From JACTOJ01 sp032335695 (lineage in GTDB: Bacteria; Bacillota; Clostridia; Clostridiales; Clostridiaceae), in the NCBI RefSeq assembly GCF_032335695.1, contig NZ_JACTOJ010000031.1:1-50703 (forward strand): DNA of 50,703 bases, read 5' to 3'. Below the pieces are notes generated by a model. The model was given only the letters and a program-made list of their open reading frames with translations, ran no database searches and had not been told where the DNA came from. The position numbers and the translations under genes were made by a program. Positions 17,258-25,953 of this stretch are shown here, in pieces. Every line of letters starts with the position of its first letter. The first letter of the stretch is position 1.

Positions 17258-18880
17258 ATGAAGAAAAAAGCTTTAGTATTAGTTTTGGCTACTTTAATAG
17301 TATGCTCAACAGCGTTAAGTGGATGTTCAAGTAATAATTCATCTTCTAGTGCTGGGAAAGATTCCAATGTAAATGCAACAGGATTACCAATCGTAAAAAA
17401 TAAGATAACATTAAAAATGGTTTCACCTAAGGCTGCATTGGCTCCAGAATATAATCAAATGACAATATTCAAGAATTTAGAGAAGTCAACTAATGTGCAT
17501 ATCGATTGGAACAATATTCCTGACACCGATTATCAAACAAAGAAGAATCTATTGCTAGCTGGAGGAGATTTGCCTGATGCATTTTATGCCGCAGGTTTCT
17601 CAGATGCGGATCTTAATAAATACAGTAAAGATGGAACAATAATTGATTTAACTGATTTAATCGATAAATACATGCCAAATGTTAAAAAGCTTTTAGCCAA
17701 CAATCCTGAATTAAAGAAATTTATAACATCACCTGACGGTAAAATATATTCATTACCAGTTGGTGAAGAAATGGGCAGTGGACAAGGCACCATAGGTTCT
17801 GATCCATATTTCTACTTCATTAATAAAAAATGGTTAGATAAGCTTGGCTTAAAAATACCAACTACCTTAGATGAATTGCATACAGATTTGTTGGCATTTA
17901 AGAATAATGATCCAAATGGTAATGGTAAGAATGATGAAGATCCTATGAAGTATATCGAAGATTGGTGGTGTGCTGATATCGGAAACTTCTTTGGTTCTTT
18001 TGGAATGCCTGACCCTAATGATCATCTAATAGTAAGAAACGAAAAGGTTATGTATACAGCTGCCCAGTCTGAATATAAGCAAGCTATTCAATATTTCAGC
18101 AAATGGGTTCAGGAAGGTTTGATAGATAAGACATCATTTACAGATACAAAAACTTCAGATTCATTGTTCGCAAAAGGTAAAACTCCTGATGAGACTTTAG
18201 GATCATTTGTATGGTGGGAAGAAAATGAAATAGTTGGTACTGATAGAGCTAAAGACTATGCTCTTGTAGGTCCGTTAAAAGGCCCTGATGGAAAACAAGA
18301 TGTTGCCTGGGCAAATGGTTCGCAATGGGGGAGAGGTGCTTTTGTTATAACAAAAGATGATAAAAATTTAGAAGCTACTTCTAGATGGGTGGATCAATTG
18401 TATGCTCCATTAATGGCCGCACAGATTCACTGGGGACCAATCGGTGAAGTATATGACTTAAAAGATGGGAAGTTAGTAAACAAGGATTTGCCAGCAGGTG
18501 TTTCAGCTGGTGAATACAGACAGAAGGTTGCTCCAAGTGGAGTCGCAGTAGTAACTGCTGACGATTTTAAGAACATAGTCAGTATGGAACCAAGAGCTGT
18601 GGAAAGAATCAACAGAATTCAAAATACTTTTGTTCCATATATGGAAAAAGAACATCTTCCAACATTGTTCTATACAGCAGATGAAACTAGTAGGAGAACT
18701 CAGATTGAGACAGACCTTACTGCATATGTTAATAAAATGAAAGCTCAATGGCTAATGAATGGAGGACTTACTGATACTGCATGGGCTGACTATCAAAACA
18801 ATTTAAAGAAAATAGGACTTGATGAATATCTGAAGATTACTCAGGCAGCCTATGATAGGTATAACAAGGAAAACAAATAA
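17258..18880 (+). CDS. Extracellular sugar-binding lipoprotein of the ABC importer
   Basis: A 540-aa solute-binding protein with a lipoprotein signal peptide. MKKKALVLVLATLIVCSTAL is followed by the lipobox LSGC (Cys23) and a Ser/Asn-rich linker, then a family-1 type binding domain of the long (~500 aa) LipO/YtcQ class. It captures sugar outside the membrane and delivers it to the two permeases. The 161-bp gap before it contains no gene; an AAAGGAGG there opens only a 7-codon frame. Strong RBS GAGGGGG. A perfect stem-loop follows the gene. Confidence 0.9.
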   Translation: MKKKALVLVLATLIVCSTALSGCSSNNSSSSAGKDSNVNATGLPIVKNKITLKMVSPKAALAPEYNQMTIFKNLEKSTNVHIDWNNIPDTDYQTKKNLLLAGGDLPDAFYAAGFSDADLNKYSKDGTIIDLTDLIDKYMPNVKKLLANNPELKKFITSPDGKIYSLPVGEEMGSGQGTIGSDPYFYFINKKWLDKLGLKIPTTLDELHTDLLAFKNNDPNGNGKNDEDPMKYIEDWWCADIGNFFGSFGMPDPNDHLIVRNEKVMYTAAQSEYKQAIQYFSKWVQEGLIDKTSFTDTKTSDSLFAKGKTPDETLGSFVWWEENEIVGTDRAKDYALVGPLKGPDGKQDVAWANGSQWGRGAFVITKDDKNLEATSRWVDQLYAPLMAAQIHWGPIGEVYDLKDGKLVNKDLPAGVSAGEYRQKVAPSGVAVVTADDFKNIVSMEPRAVERINRIQNTFVPYMEKEHLPTLFYTADETSRRTQIETDLTAYVNKMKAQWLMNGGLTDTAWADYQNNLKKIGLDEYLKITQAAYDRYNKENK

Positions 18881-18887
18881 TAGCAAT

Positions 18888-18920
18888 AAAGGAATATGCT
18901 TATAATTGGCATATTCCTTT
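18888..18920 (+). terminator. Intra-operon stem-loop after the binding protein gene
   Basis: AAAGGAATATGC (18888-18899) pairs perfectly over 12 bp with GCATATTCCTTT (18909-18920), but no U run follows. Such elements after binding-protein genes usually stabilise the upstream mRNA and give partial termination, raising binding protein above downstream enzymes. Confidence 0.6.
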
Positions 18921-18971
18921 AAATAAGATACCTTAAGTAGCTAATGAATGGTGAAAGGAGTGCAAATAGTT

Positions 18972-21038
18972 ATGAAGGACATCAATAAAAGAATTAAAAA
19001 AATAAAAATGGCTGCAGATGGTTATATAACTTATTTAGAGGAATTGCCGGTATATATACCTCAGGATGGAGTTATAGCAGGACCTAGAAAATTGTATAGT
19101 GATAATAACGAATTTCTTTGGAAGAAATTTAGTTCAGAAAAGCTTTTCTGTGGATTTGATAATTATCATTTTCCTATAAATACTAGTTTCCTAAATATTG
19201 GCTATAGTGGAATTGTTAAAAAAGCCAACAAACAAAAGGCTGAATATACCCCAGAGCAAAAAGAATTTTTAAAATCTATAAAACTTGTATATGAAGCTGC
19301 TATCAAATATATAGCTAGACATGTAACAGAGGCTGAAAACAAGTTGCAGTCTAGCAATGAAAATAGAGAAAATTTTAAAAACATTGCTGATAATTGCAGA
19401 GCATTATGTCATAGAGCTCCAGAAAACTTTTTAGAGGCAGTTCAGTTATTTTGGTTTACTTGGCGATTGAGAAGTCCCTTCACTTCATCAATTGGAAGAT
19501 TAGATCAATATTTATATCCGTTTTATAAAAGAGATGTAGACCTTGGAGTTTTGACGAAAGAAAAGGCTATAAATATATTATGTGAATTATGGGAAGCTTT
19601 TAATGACGCGGGTACAGGTGATACACTTAAAAATCTTATGCTCGGTGGACTTGATAGTGAAGGTAACGATGCGACTAATGAGTTGAGCTATTTTATGCTT
19701 GAAGTATCAATGATAGTAAAAAAAGCCGAACCTCACATGAATGTGAGAATTCATTCTAATACATCGGATAAATTTATTAATAAAATTATTGAGCTTCAGC
19801 AACTAGGACAAGGACAGCCAACTATATATAACGATGAAGCACTTATTCCAGAATTGATAAAACAAGGGATACCTACAGCTTCTGCAAGAAATTATTCCAA
19901 TGACGGATGCACTGAATTAGTTATTGATGGTGAAAGTGGGATATTTTTCTACCAGATGGAGGCTGTAAAGTCATTAGAATTAACAATGTTTAACGGAGAA
20001 GAAAACATTAGCATTCCTAAAAAGGTTACTATGAAAAAATGGACTAATCAAATGCCTGAAAATGAGGTTAAGACTGGTTTGAAATTAGGTTTTCAATCTG
20101 GAGATGTTACGGCTATGAATTCGTATGAAGAGGTTTATGAAGCATTTATGAGGCAATACCTATATCAGACAGATGCAAAACTTCAGACGATTTGTAAAGA
20201 TATGATTGAATTTAAAGAGAAAGTAGTGAGTTCCCCCTTTCTTAGCGGAGCATTTCCAAGATGTTTAGAAAAAGCAGTGGATCCTTTGAGAGGAGGATTT
20301 AGCATAGAATGTTTTCAACTGCTTTCCGGTTCGATAACAACAGTCGCAGATGGTCTTGCTGCTATAAAGAAAGTAGTATTTGAAGATTACTATTGTAATA
20401 TGAATGAATTAGTGGAGGCACTAAAAAATAACTTTGAAAATAATGAAATTCTGCGTCAAAGACTAATTAATGCCCCTAAATTTGGTAATGATGATGACTT
20501 TGTAGATTCGATTGCAGCGGATATTGCAAGGAGGTTTTGTGAATATGTGGTTAATTATAAAACTCCCAATGGAAAAGTGATTTGGCCAGGATTATATAAT
20601 ATAGATTTTAATACTTTTGCAAAAATTACTGGAGCTACGCCTGATGGAAGAAGATTAGGCGACCCAATAGCAGAACATTATTCTCCGACACCTGGAAGAG
20701 CACAAAACGGCCCTACATCTGTTATTAATTCTGCAGTAAAGGCTCCGCTTTATATGGGGTTCGCATCTTCACCTCTACATCTTACCTTGTCTAGAAACAT
20801 TGTTACAAGAGACGATTTGGGAAACCTGATATTGAAGAGCTTAATGTCAGCAGCTCTTAAGTCTGGAATAGTGGTTCTAAATACAGCTATATATGATGTA
20901 GAAATATTGAGAAAAGCAAAGCTTAATCCAGAAAGATATGGCGATGTAATAGTAAGAGTTTGGGGATTTAATGCGAGGTTCATAGATTTAACAGAAGATT
21001 TGCAGGATCACATAATAGCTAGAATAATTAATGAATAA
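18972..21038 (+). CDS. Glycyl radical enzyme (PFL-like family), Cys-x-Glu eliminase type, substrate unknown
   Basis: A 688-aa glycyl radical enzyme. Family landmarks are GRLDQYLYPFYKRD, MLGGLDSEGNDATNEL, the active-site loop NYSNDGCTELV with Cys313 and Glu315, and the C-terminal radical motif VRVWGFNARF with Gly665, 24 residues from the end. GC-x-E is the signature of dehydratase/lyase members (diol, glycerol and choline enzymes); pyruvate formate-lyase has Cys-Cys. It is about 100 residues shorter than most relatives. ATG 18972 follows AAAGGAG; an ATG at 18948 has no RBS. The activase gene starts 18 bp downstream. Neighbours are sugar transport and fructosidase genes, so the substrate is probably sugar-derived, but none can be named. 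The enzyme needs strict anaerobiosis. Confidence 0.9.
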   Translation: MKDINKRIKKIKMAADGYITYLEELPVYIPQDGVIAGPRKLYSDNNEFLWKKFSSEKLFCGFDNYHFPINTSFLNIGYSGIVKKANKQKAEYTPEQKEFLKSIKLVYEAAIKYIARHVTEAENKLQSSNENRENFKNIADNCRALCHRAPENFLEAVQLFWFTWRLRSPFTSSIGRLDQYLYPFYKRDVDLGVLTKEKAINILCELWEAFNDAGTGDTLKNLMLGGLDSEGNDATNELSYFMLEVSMIVKKAEPHMNVRIHSNTSDKFINKIIELQQLGQGQPTIYNDEALIPELIKQGIPTASARNYSNDGCTELVIDGESGIFFYQMEAVKSLELTMFNGEENISIPKKVTMKKWTNQMPENEVKTGLKLGFQSGDVTAMNSYEEVYEAFMRQYLYQTDAKLQTICKDMIEFKEKVVSSPFLSGAFPRCLEKAVDPLRGGFSIECFQLLSGSITTVADGLAAIKKVVFEDYYCNMNELVEALKNNFENNEILRQRLINAPKFGNDDDFVDSIAADIARRFCEYVVNYKTPNGKVIWPGLYNIDFNTFAKITGATPDGRRLGDPIAEHYSPTPGRAQNGPTSVINSAVKAPLYMGFASSPLHLTLSRNIVTRDDLGNLILKSLMSAALKSGIVVLNTAIYDVEILRKAKLNPERYGDVIVRVWGFNARFIDLTEDLQDHIIARIINE

Positions 21039-21056
21039 AAATCATAAAGGATGCTG

Positions 21057-21944
21057 ATGGCTTTGAAAGGTATTGTATCTAATGTGCAGAGGTTTTCAAC
21101 TCATGATGGTCCAGGTATAAGGACCACGGTATTTCTTAAAGGATGTAATCTGAGATGTTTCTGGTGTCATAATCCTGAATGCTTAAAAGAAAATATTGAA
21201 TTACAGTTTTTTGAGAATAGATGCATTAAATGTATGGAGTGCTTAAAGCTTTGCAGTAGGTCAGCTATTGGATTCAATAAAAATAATATTTTTATTGATA
21301 GAGATAAATGTAATAGCTGCGGTGAATGTGTAAAGATATGTCCTTCACATGCACTGTTAATGTCTGCAAAATTTATGGAAGCAGAAGAACTTATTCAATT
21401 GATTGATAAAGATAGTAACTTTTATATCGCTTCAGGTGGCGGCGTTACATTTAGTGGTGGTGAACCACTGCTGCAAGTAGAATTTTTAAAAGGTGTACTG
21501 AATAAGTGCTCAGGGAAAGGCTATTTCACAGCTATAGAAACAGCTTTTAATGTTCCATGGAACAGCATAGAAAATCTTATTGAACTTATAGATCTATTTA
21601 TTATTGACATTAAGACCATGGATAGAACTCAACATAAAGCTGTTACGGGGGTGGATAACACATTGATTTTGTCAAACATAGAGAAGCTTGCGAAGTTGAA
21701 AAAGAAGCTTTGGATACGAAGCCCTATAATAGCTGGAGTAAATGACGATATCAATTCAGTAAAAGCCATCGCAAAGTTTGTAAGAGATTTAGCCGGTGTA
21801 GAAAAAGTTGAGTTGATACCATTCCATAATCTTGGAAAAAGTAAATATGAAAGTTTAGCGTTACAATATGATGCTAATGGCTTGAAAGCACCGACACGTG
21901 AAAAAATGAAAATGTTAAATGATGCTTTAAACGGGATTTTATGA
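21057..21944 (+). CDS. Radical SAM glycyl-radical-enzyme activating protein
   Basis: A 295-aa activase with the radical SAM motif GCNLRCFWC (Cys30/34/37), then an inserted pair of ferredoxin clusters (CIKCMECLKLC and CNSCGECVKIC), then VTFSGGEPLLQ for SAM binding. The two extra [4Fe-4S] clusters are typical of activases of the dehydratase/lyase branch and absent from PflA. It abstracts hydrogen from the glycine of the enzyme encoded immediately upstream. The ATG at 21057 is chosen because AAAGG at 21046-21050 is then well spaced. Confidence 0.93.
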   Translation: MALKGIVSNVQRFSTHDGPGIRTTVFLKGCNLRCFWCHNPECLKENIELQFFENRCIKCMECLKLCSRSAIGFNKNNIFIDRDKCNSCGECVKICPSHALLMSAKFMEAEELIQLIDKDSNFYIASGGGVTFSGGEPLLQVEFLKGVLNKCSGKGYFTAIETAFNVPWNSIENLIELIDLFIIDIKTMDRTQHKAVTGVDNTLILSNIEKLAKLKKKLWIRSPIIAGVNDDINSVKAIAKFVRDLAGVEKVELIPFHNLGKSKYESLALQYDANGLKAPTREKMKMLNDALNGIL

Positions 21945-21984
21945 TGATTATATAATATGAAAATGGGATTGGAGATGATAAACA

Positions 21985-23403
21985 ATGGAAAAAGTTTTTT
22001 TTAGGCCTGAAAATGCATATGTAGGGGATTTTATTCCTTATTTTGAAGATGGCGAATTCAAACTTTTTTATCTTCATGGTTGGAGAGAAAACTATGATCC
22101 TTCTAAAGAAACAGGCTGGTTTCTACTTAGTACTAAAGATTTTATAGATTTTAAAGAGCATGGAGCCTGTAAAATAAATGGCGGTACTGGCAGTGTAATT
22201 AAAAAAGATGATTTGTATCACATGTTCTTTTGTGAATTTCCAGACAACAAGCAGCTTGTATGTCATGCTGTAAGCCGTGACTTTGTGAAATGGACAAAAG
22301 TTGAAGAGGATACTTTCGGACCTGATGAAAAGCTATATGAGCTAACTGATTGGAGAGATCCGCATGTATTTTGGAATGAAGAAAAAAAGGAATACTGGAT
22401 GCTTGTGGCCGCTAGAGCTAAATGCGAAGGAAATAGAAAAGGCTGCGTGGCACTTTGCACTTCAAAAAATTTAAATAAATGGGACATAAAGCCTCCGATG
22501 TATTCACCCAACATTAATGTTGGCGCTCACGAATGCCCGGATATTTTTAAAATCGGTGACTGGTGGTACTTGGTTTATTCGGCTTATACTAATAGGTTTG
22601 GAACTTACTATAGGATGAGTAAATCTCCAGAAGGTCCGTGGATATCACCAAAAGTTGATACTTTTGACGGCAGAGCTTTCTATGCTGGCAAGACAGGATT
22701 CGATGGTCAGAATACTTATATATTTGGCTGGAATCCTACAAAAACAGATAATATATTTCATTGGAATCCAGAAGGCTATAAAGGTAATGATTACAATACT
22801 TGGGATTGGGGAGGAAATCTTGTTGTGCATCAGTTAGTACAAGAAGCTGATGGTGAGTTGTCTGTGAAAGTTCCAGATACTATTTATACAAAGTTTAATA
22901 GAATTATTCCACAAATGTTCAGCCCAGCAATAGGTAAATGGGATATAGAAGAAAATAAAGTTAAAACAAAATCAGAGTATAGTTTTTCATGTGCACTTGG
23001 AGGTGAAATGCCTAATGAATGCAGGATATCTGGGAAATTATCGTTTACGAATAACACAAAGGAATTGGGATTCTTACTTAGAGCAAATTCAAATGTAGAC
23101 AAAGCTTATTATTTTCAGCTTGAACCAAATAGAAACCGAGTGATATTTGCTTCGCATATTATGCAGAGTGAAGAAGGTGGTAAAACACTTCCTTATGAGG
23201 TTGAGCTTGAACGACCTATTAATTTAGAACCAGATAAAGAGTACGAGGTTAAAATTATTGTTGATAACAGCATATGCGAATTTTATATAAATGATAAAGT
23301 AGCAATGAGTACTAGAATATATGATTTGAAAGATGGTAAGTGGGGAGTATTTGTGAGTGAAGGGGAAGCTCAGTTCAGGGAACTTATATTAGCAGTATAT
23401 TAG
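21985..23403 (+). CDS. GH32-like glycoside hydrolase with non-canonical N-terminal motif
   Basis: A 472-aa five-bladed beta-propeller plus C-terminal beta-sandwich. The classical WMNDPNG is absent; YVGDFIPYFEDGEFKLFYLH starts the first blade, with Asp15 as the likely nucleophile. The two other GH32 landmarks remain: WRDP (Asp125) and HECPD (Glu183). This belongs to a GH32 branch seen in bacteria but, to my knowledge, poorly characterised. No signal peptide, so it acts inside the cell on imported sugar. RBS GGAG; 40 bp after the activase gene. Confidence 0.85.
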   Translation: MEKVFFRPENAYVGDFIPYFEDGEFKLFYLHGWRENYDPSKETGWFLLSTKDFIDFKEHGACKINGGTGSVIKKDDLYHMFFCEFPDNKQLVCHAVSRDFVKWTKVEEDTFGPDEKLYELTDWRDPHVFWNEEKKEYWMLVAARAKCEGNRKGCVALCTSKNLNKWDIKPPMYSPNINVGAHECPDIFKIGDWWYLVYSAYTNRFGTYYRMSKSPEGPWISPKVDTFDGRAFYAGKTGFDGQNTYIFGWNPTKTDNIFHWNPEGYKGNDYNTWDWGGNLVVHQLVQEADGELSVKVPDTIYTKFNRIIPQMFSPAIGKWDIEENKVKTKSEYSFSCALGGEMPNECRISGKLSFTNNTKELGFLLRANSNVDKAYYFQLEPNRNRVIFASHIMQSEEGGKTLPYEVELERPINLEPDKEYEVKIIVDNSICEFYINDKVAMSTRIYDLKDGKWGVFVSEGEAQFRELILAVY

Positions 23404-23462
23404 GCAAGATAAGTAGTCATATTAATAAAAAATTATTCAAATAAATTTAAAGGAGAAGCATA

Positions 23463-24953
23463 ATGAGCAGACTTTCTAATGCACGTGATTATATATCGAA
23501 AAATAAAGACAAGGTTAATGAAGAATATAGATTAAAATATCATGTAATGCCTGAGATAGGATGGATTAACGATCCTAATGGTTTCATTTATTATAATGGG
23601 GAGTATCATCTTTTTTTTCAATACTATCCATATGACAGCCAATGGGGACCTATGCACTGGGGGCATGTTAAAAGCAGTGACTTAATTAAGTGGAGACATT
23701 TACCTGTAGCATTGGCACCGGATATGTACTATGATGCCGGAGGATGTTTTTCTGGTACAGCCATTGAAAAAGATGGAAAACTATATTTAATGTATACAGG
23801 AAACACAAATCCTGATTTGGAAAAACCAGAAAATATTAGACAGTTACAAAATATTGCATTATCTGAAGATGGAATTGAATTTGAAAAAATATCTGCAAAT
23901 CCAGTTATACAAACAAAGGATTTACCAACAAATGCTCTTCCTCAGGATTTTAGGGATCCTAAGATTTTAAAGAACGGAGATTACTTTTATTGCTTAGTAG
24001 GTTCGAGAAATCCAGATGAAAGTGGACAATTGCTTGTGTATAAATCAAAAAACATATCTGAATGGAGTTATGTGGGAACGCTTTTAAAAAGTGAAAATAA
24101 GTTAGGAAAAATGTGGGAGTGTCCAGATTTGTTTAAAGTCGAGGAAACAGATGTAATTATAATGTCCCCTCAATTTCTTGAAAGAGATGGAGATAAGTAC
24201 TGCAATGTACATTCAAGTATCTATTTATTGGGTAAGTGTGATATTGAAAAATGTAGTTTTAATACTTCTGTAATAGATGAAATTGACGGAGGATTTGATT
24301 TTTATGCCCCTCAAACTTTAGTGGATGAAAAGGGCAGACGTATTATGATTGCTTGGATGCAGATGTGGGATATGAATATGCCATCAAATGAAAAAGGACA
24401 TGGATGGGCTGGAGCTATGACTCTGCCAAGAGAATTAAAGATAAATAATAACAAGCTATATCAGCTACCAGTGGAAGAAATTAAGGAATATAGAGTTAAT
24501 AATGTGGAATATAAGGAAGTAGCAGTGAAAAAATCGCTCACTTTAGACAAAGTAGAAGGGCAAAACATCGAATTAGAGTTAGAAATAGATGCTTTAAAGT
24601 CAAACATATTTGGAATCAAGGTATTAAAAGACGAAGAACATGAGACAGTTATGTATTACCAGAAGGATCAAGGTAAATTTATATTCGATCGTTCAAAAAA
24701 TGGACAAGATATATCAGCAGCAGGAATAGAAGATGATATAAAATATGTGAGAAAAGTAGCTGTTAATTTAATAGACAATAAATTAAAATTAAGGATTTTT
24801 ATTGATAGAACGTCTGTAGAGATATTTATTCAGGATGGAGAGAGAGTTATAACATCAACTGTATATCCTAAAGCTACTGCAAAATCGGTAGAATTTTTTA
24901 GTGATGATGAAGTAATAATTAATAAACTAGATAAATGGGATATTGAGTTATAA
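23463..24953 (+). CDS. GH32 beta-fructosidase (sucrose/fructo-oligosaccharide hydrolase)
   Basis: A 496-aa canonical GH32 enzyme: WINDPNG with nucleophile Asp37, FRDP with Asp165 as transition-state stabiliser, WECPD with acid/base Glu219, and a C-terminal sandwich with RIFIDRTSVEIFIQDG. It releases terminal beta-fructose from sucrose, inulin-type or levan-type oligosaccharides. There is no signal peptide, so it is intracellular. The importer is ABC type, so substrates arrive unphosphorylated and a sucrose-6-phosphate role is unlikely. Confidence 0.93.
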   Translation: MSRLSNARDYISKNKDKVNEEYRLKYHVMPEIGWINDPNGFIYYNGEYHLFFQYYPYDSQWGPMHWGHVKSSDLIKWRHLPVALAPDMYYDAGGCFSGTAIEKDGKLYLMYTGNTNPDLEKPENIRQLQNIALSEDGIEFEKISANPVIQTKDLPTNALPQDFRDPKILKNGDYFYCLVGSRNPDESGQLLVYKSKNISEWSYVGTLLKSENKLGKMWECPDLFKVEETDVIIMSPQFLERDGDKYCNVHSSIYLLGKCDIEKCSFNTSVIDEIDGGFDFYAPQTLVDEKGRRIMIAWMQMWDMNMPSNEKGHGWAGAMTLPRELKINNNKLYQLPVEEIKEYRVNNVEYKEVAVKKSLTLDKVEGQNIELELEIDALKSNIFGIKVLKDEEHETVMYYQKDQGKFIFDRSKNGQDISAAGIEDDIKYVRKVAVNLIDNKLKLRIFIDRTSVEIFIQDGERVITSTVYPKATAKSVEFFSDDEVIINKLDKWDIEL

Positions 24954-24963
24954 GGAGATTAAT

Positions 24964-25920
24964 ATGTTCAAATTAGATGAAAGAATTGTTTTTGAAGATA
25001 AAGAAAATGACCTTTTAACTGTAGGTGAAATGTTGGTTGACATGATATCAACTGAATATAGTGATGATTTTGAATGTGATAGCTATAAAAAACATTTCGG
25101 AGGTTCACCAGCTAATATAGCAATGAATGTGAAAAAGCTAGGTATAAGATCTATTATTGCTTCTGCTGTAGGTAAGGATGGACTTGGTAAATTTCTGATA
25201 AAACATTTAAAGGATGCTGAGTTAGATGCTTCTTATGTTCAAGAGATAGAGTGTTCTACTAGCATGGTATTAGTTACAAAGAGCAAAGAAAGTCCTGTGC
25301 CAATATTTTACAGAGCAGCTGATTATCATCTTATGTACACTACTGAATTTGAAAAAGCTATAGAGTCTTCAAAGATATTTCATTTCTCCTGCTGGCCTAT
25401 ATCTAAACAGCCTGTTAGAGCGACTATGGAAAGAGCTATTGAAAAAGCAAAAGAAAAGCACACGTTAGTATGCTTCGATCCAAATTTTCATCCTATGATA
25501 TGGGAAAAAGGGGAGAATGGAATAGAATATGTAAAGTCTATATTGAAAAAAGTTGATATAGTGAAACCTTCAGAGGATGATGCGGAAAGGTTATTTGGAA
25601 AAGACAGCAATGAAAATCAGATTGAAAAATTCCTAAAGCTAGGTGCTAAACTTGTAATAATGACCTTAGGTAAGGAGGGTGCTATAGTATCAAATGGAGT
25701 AGAAACTGTTCGATTTGATACTATGGCCTCTGAAGTAATAGATACCACAGGTGCTGGAGATGCATTCTGGTCTGGGTTCTATACTGGAATCATTAAAGGG
25801 TATACAATTAGAAAAGCTTTGAACTTAGGGTTTGCGGTTAGTGCTTATAAGCTTAAGTACACAGGGGCAGTTGTTGCATTGCCGAGATTTGAAGAAATAG
25901 AAAGTATGTATAACTTGTAG
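24964..25920 (+). CDS. PfkB-family carbohydrate kinase (probable fructokinase)
   Basis: A 318-aa ribokinase-fold sugar kinase with the N-terminal GGSPANIAMNVKKLG signature and the C-terminal DTTGAGDAF motif with catalytic base Asp266. It transfers phosphate from ATP to a sugar, most likely fructose released by the neighbouring fructosidases; other ketoses cannot be excluded. ATG 24964 follows TAAGGAG, which overlaps the stop of the preceding gene (translational coupling). Confidence 0.88.
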   Translation: MFKLDERIVFEDKENDLLTVGEMLVDMISTEYSDDFECDSYKKHFGGSPANIAMNVKKLGIRSIIASAVGKDGLGKFLIKHLKDAELDASYVQEIECSTSMVLVTKSKESPVPIFYRAADYHLMYTTEFEKAIESSKIFHFSCWPISKQPVRATMERAIEKAKEKHTLVCFDPNFHPMIWEKGENGIEYVKSILKKVDIVKPSEDDAERLFGKDSNENQIEKFLKLGAKLVIMTLGKEGAIVSNGVETVRFDTMASEVIDTTGAGDAFWSGFYTGIIKGYTIRKALNLGFAVSAYKLKYTGAVVALPRFEEIESMYNL

Positions 25921-25953
25921 CATAGATTACATTGCAAAAGGAGAGTGAATAGT

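Noticed and set aside
18972..21038. Annotation of the GRE as pyruvate formate-lyase
   Set aside because: The active-site loop has a single Cys followed by Thr-Glu, and the activase has extra ferredoxin clusters; both point away from PFL.
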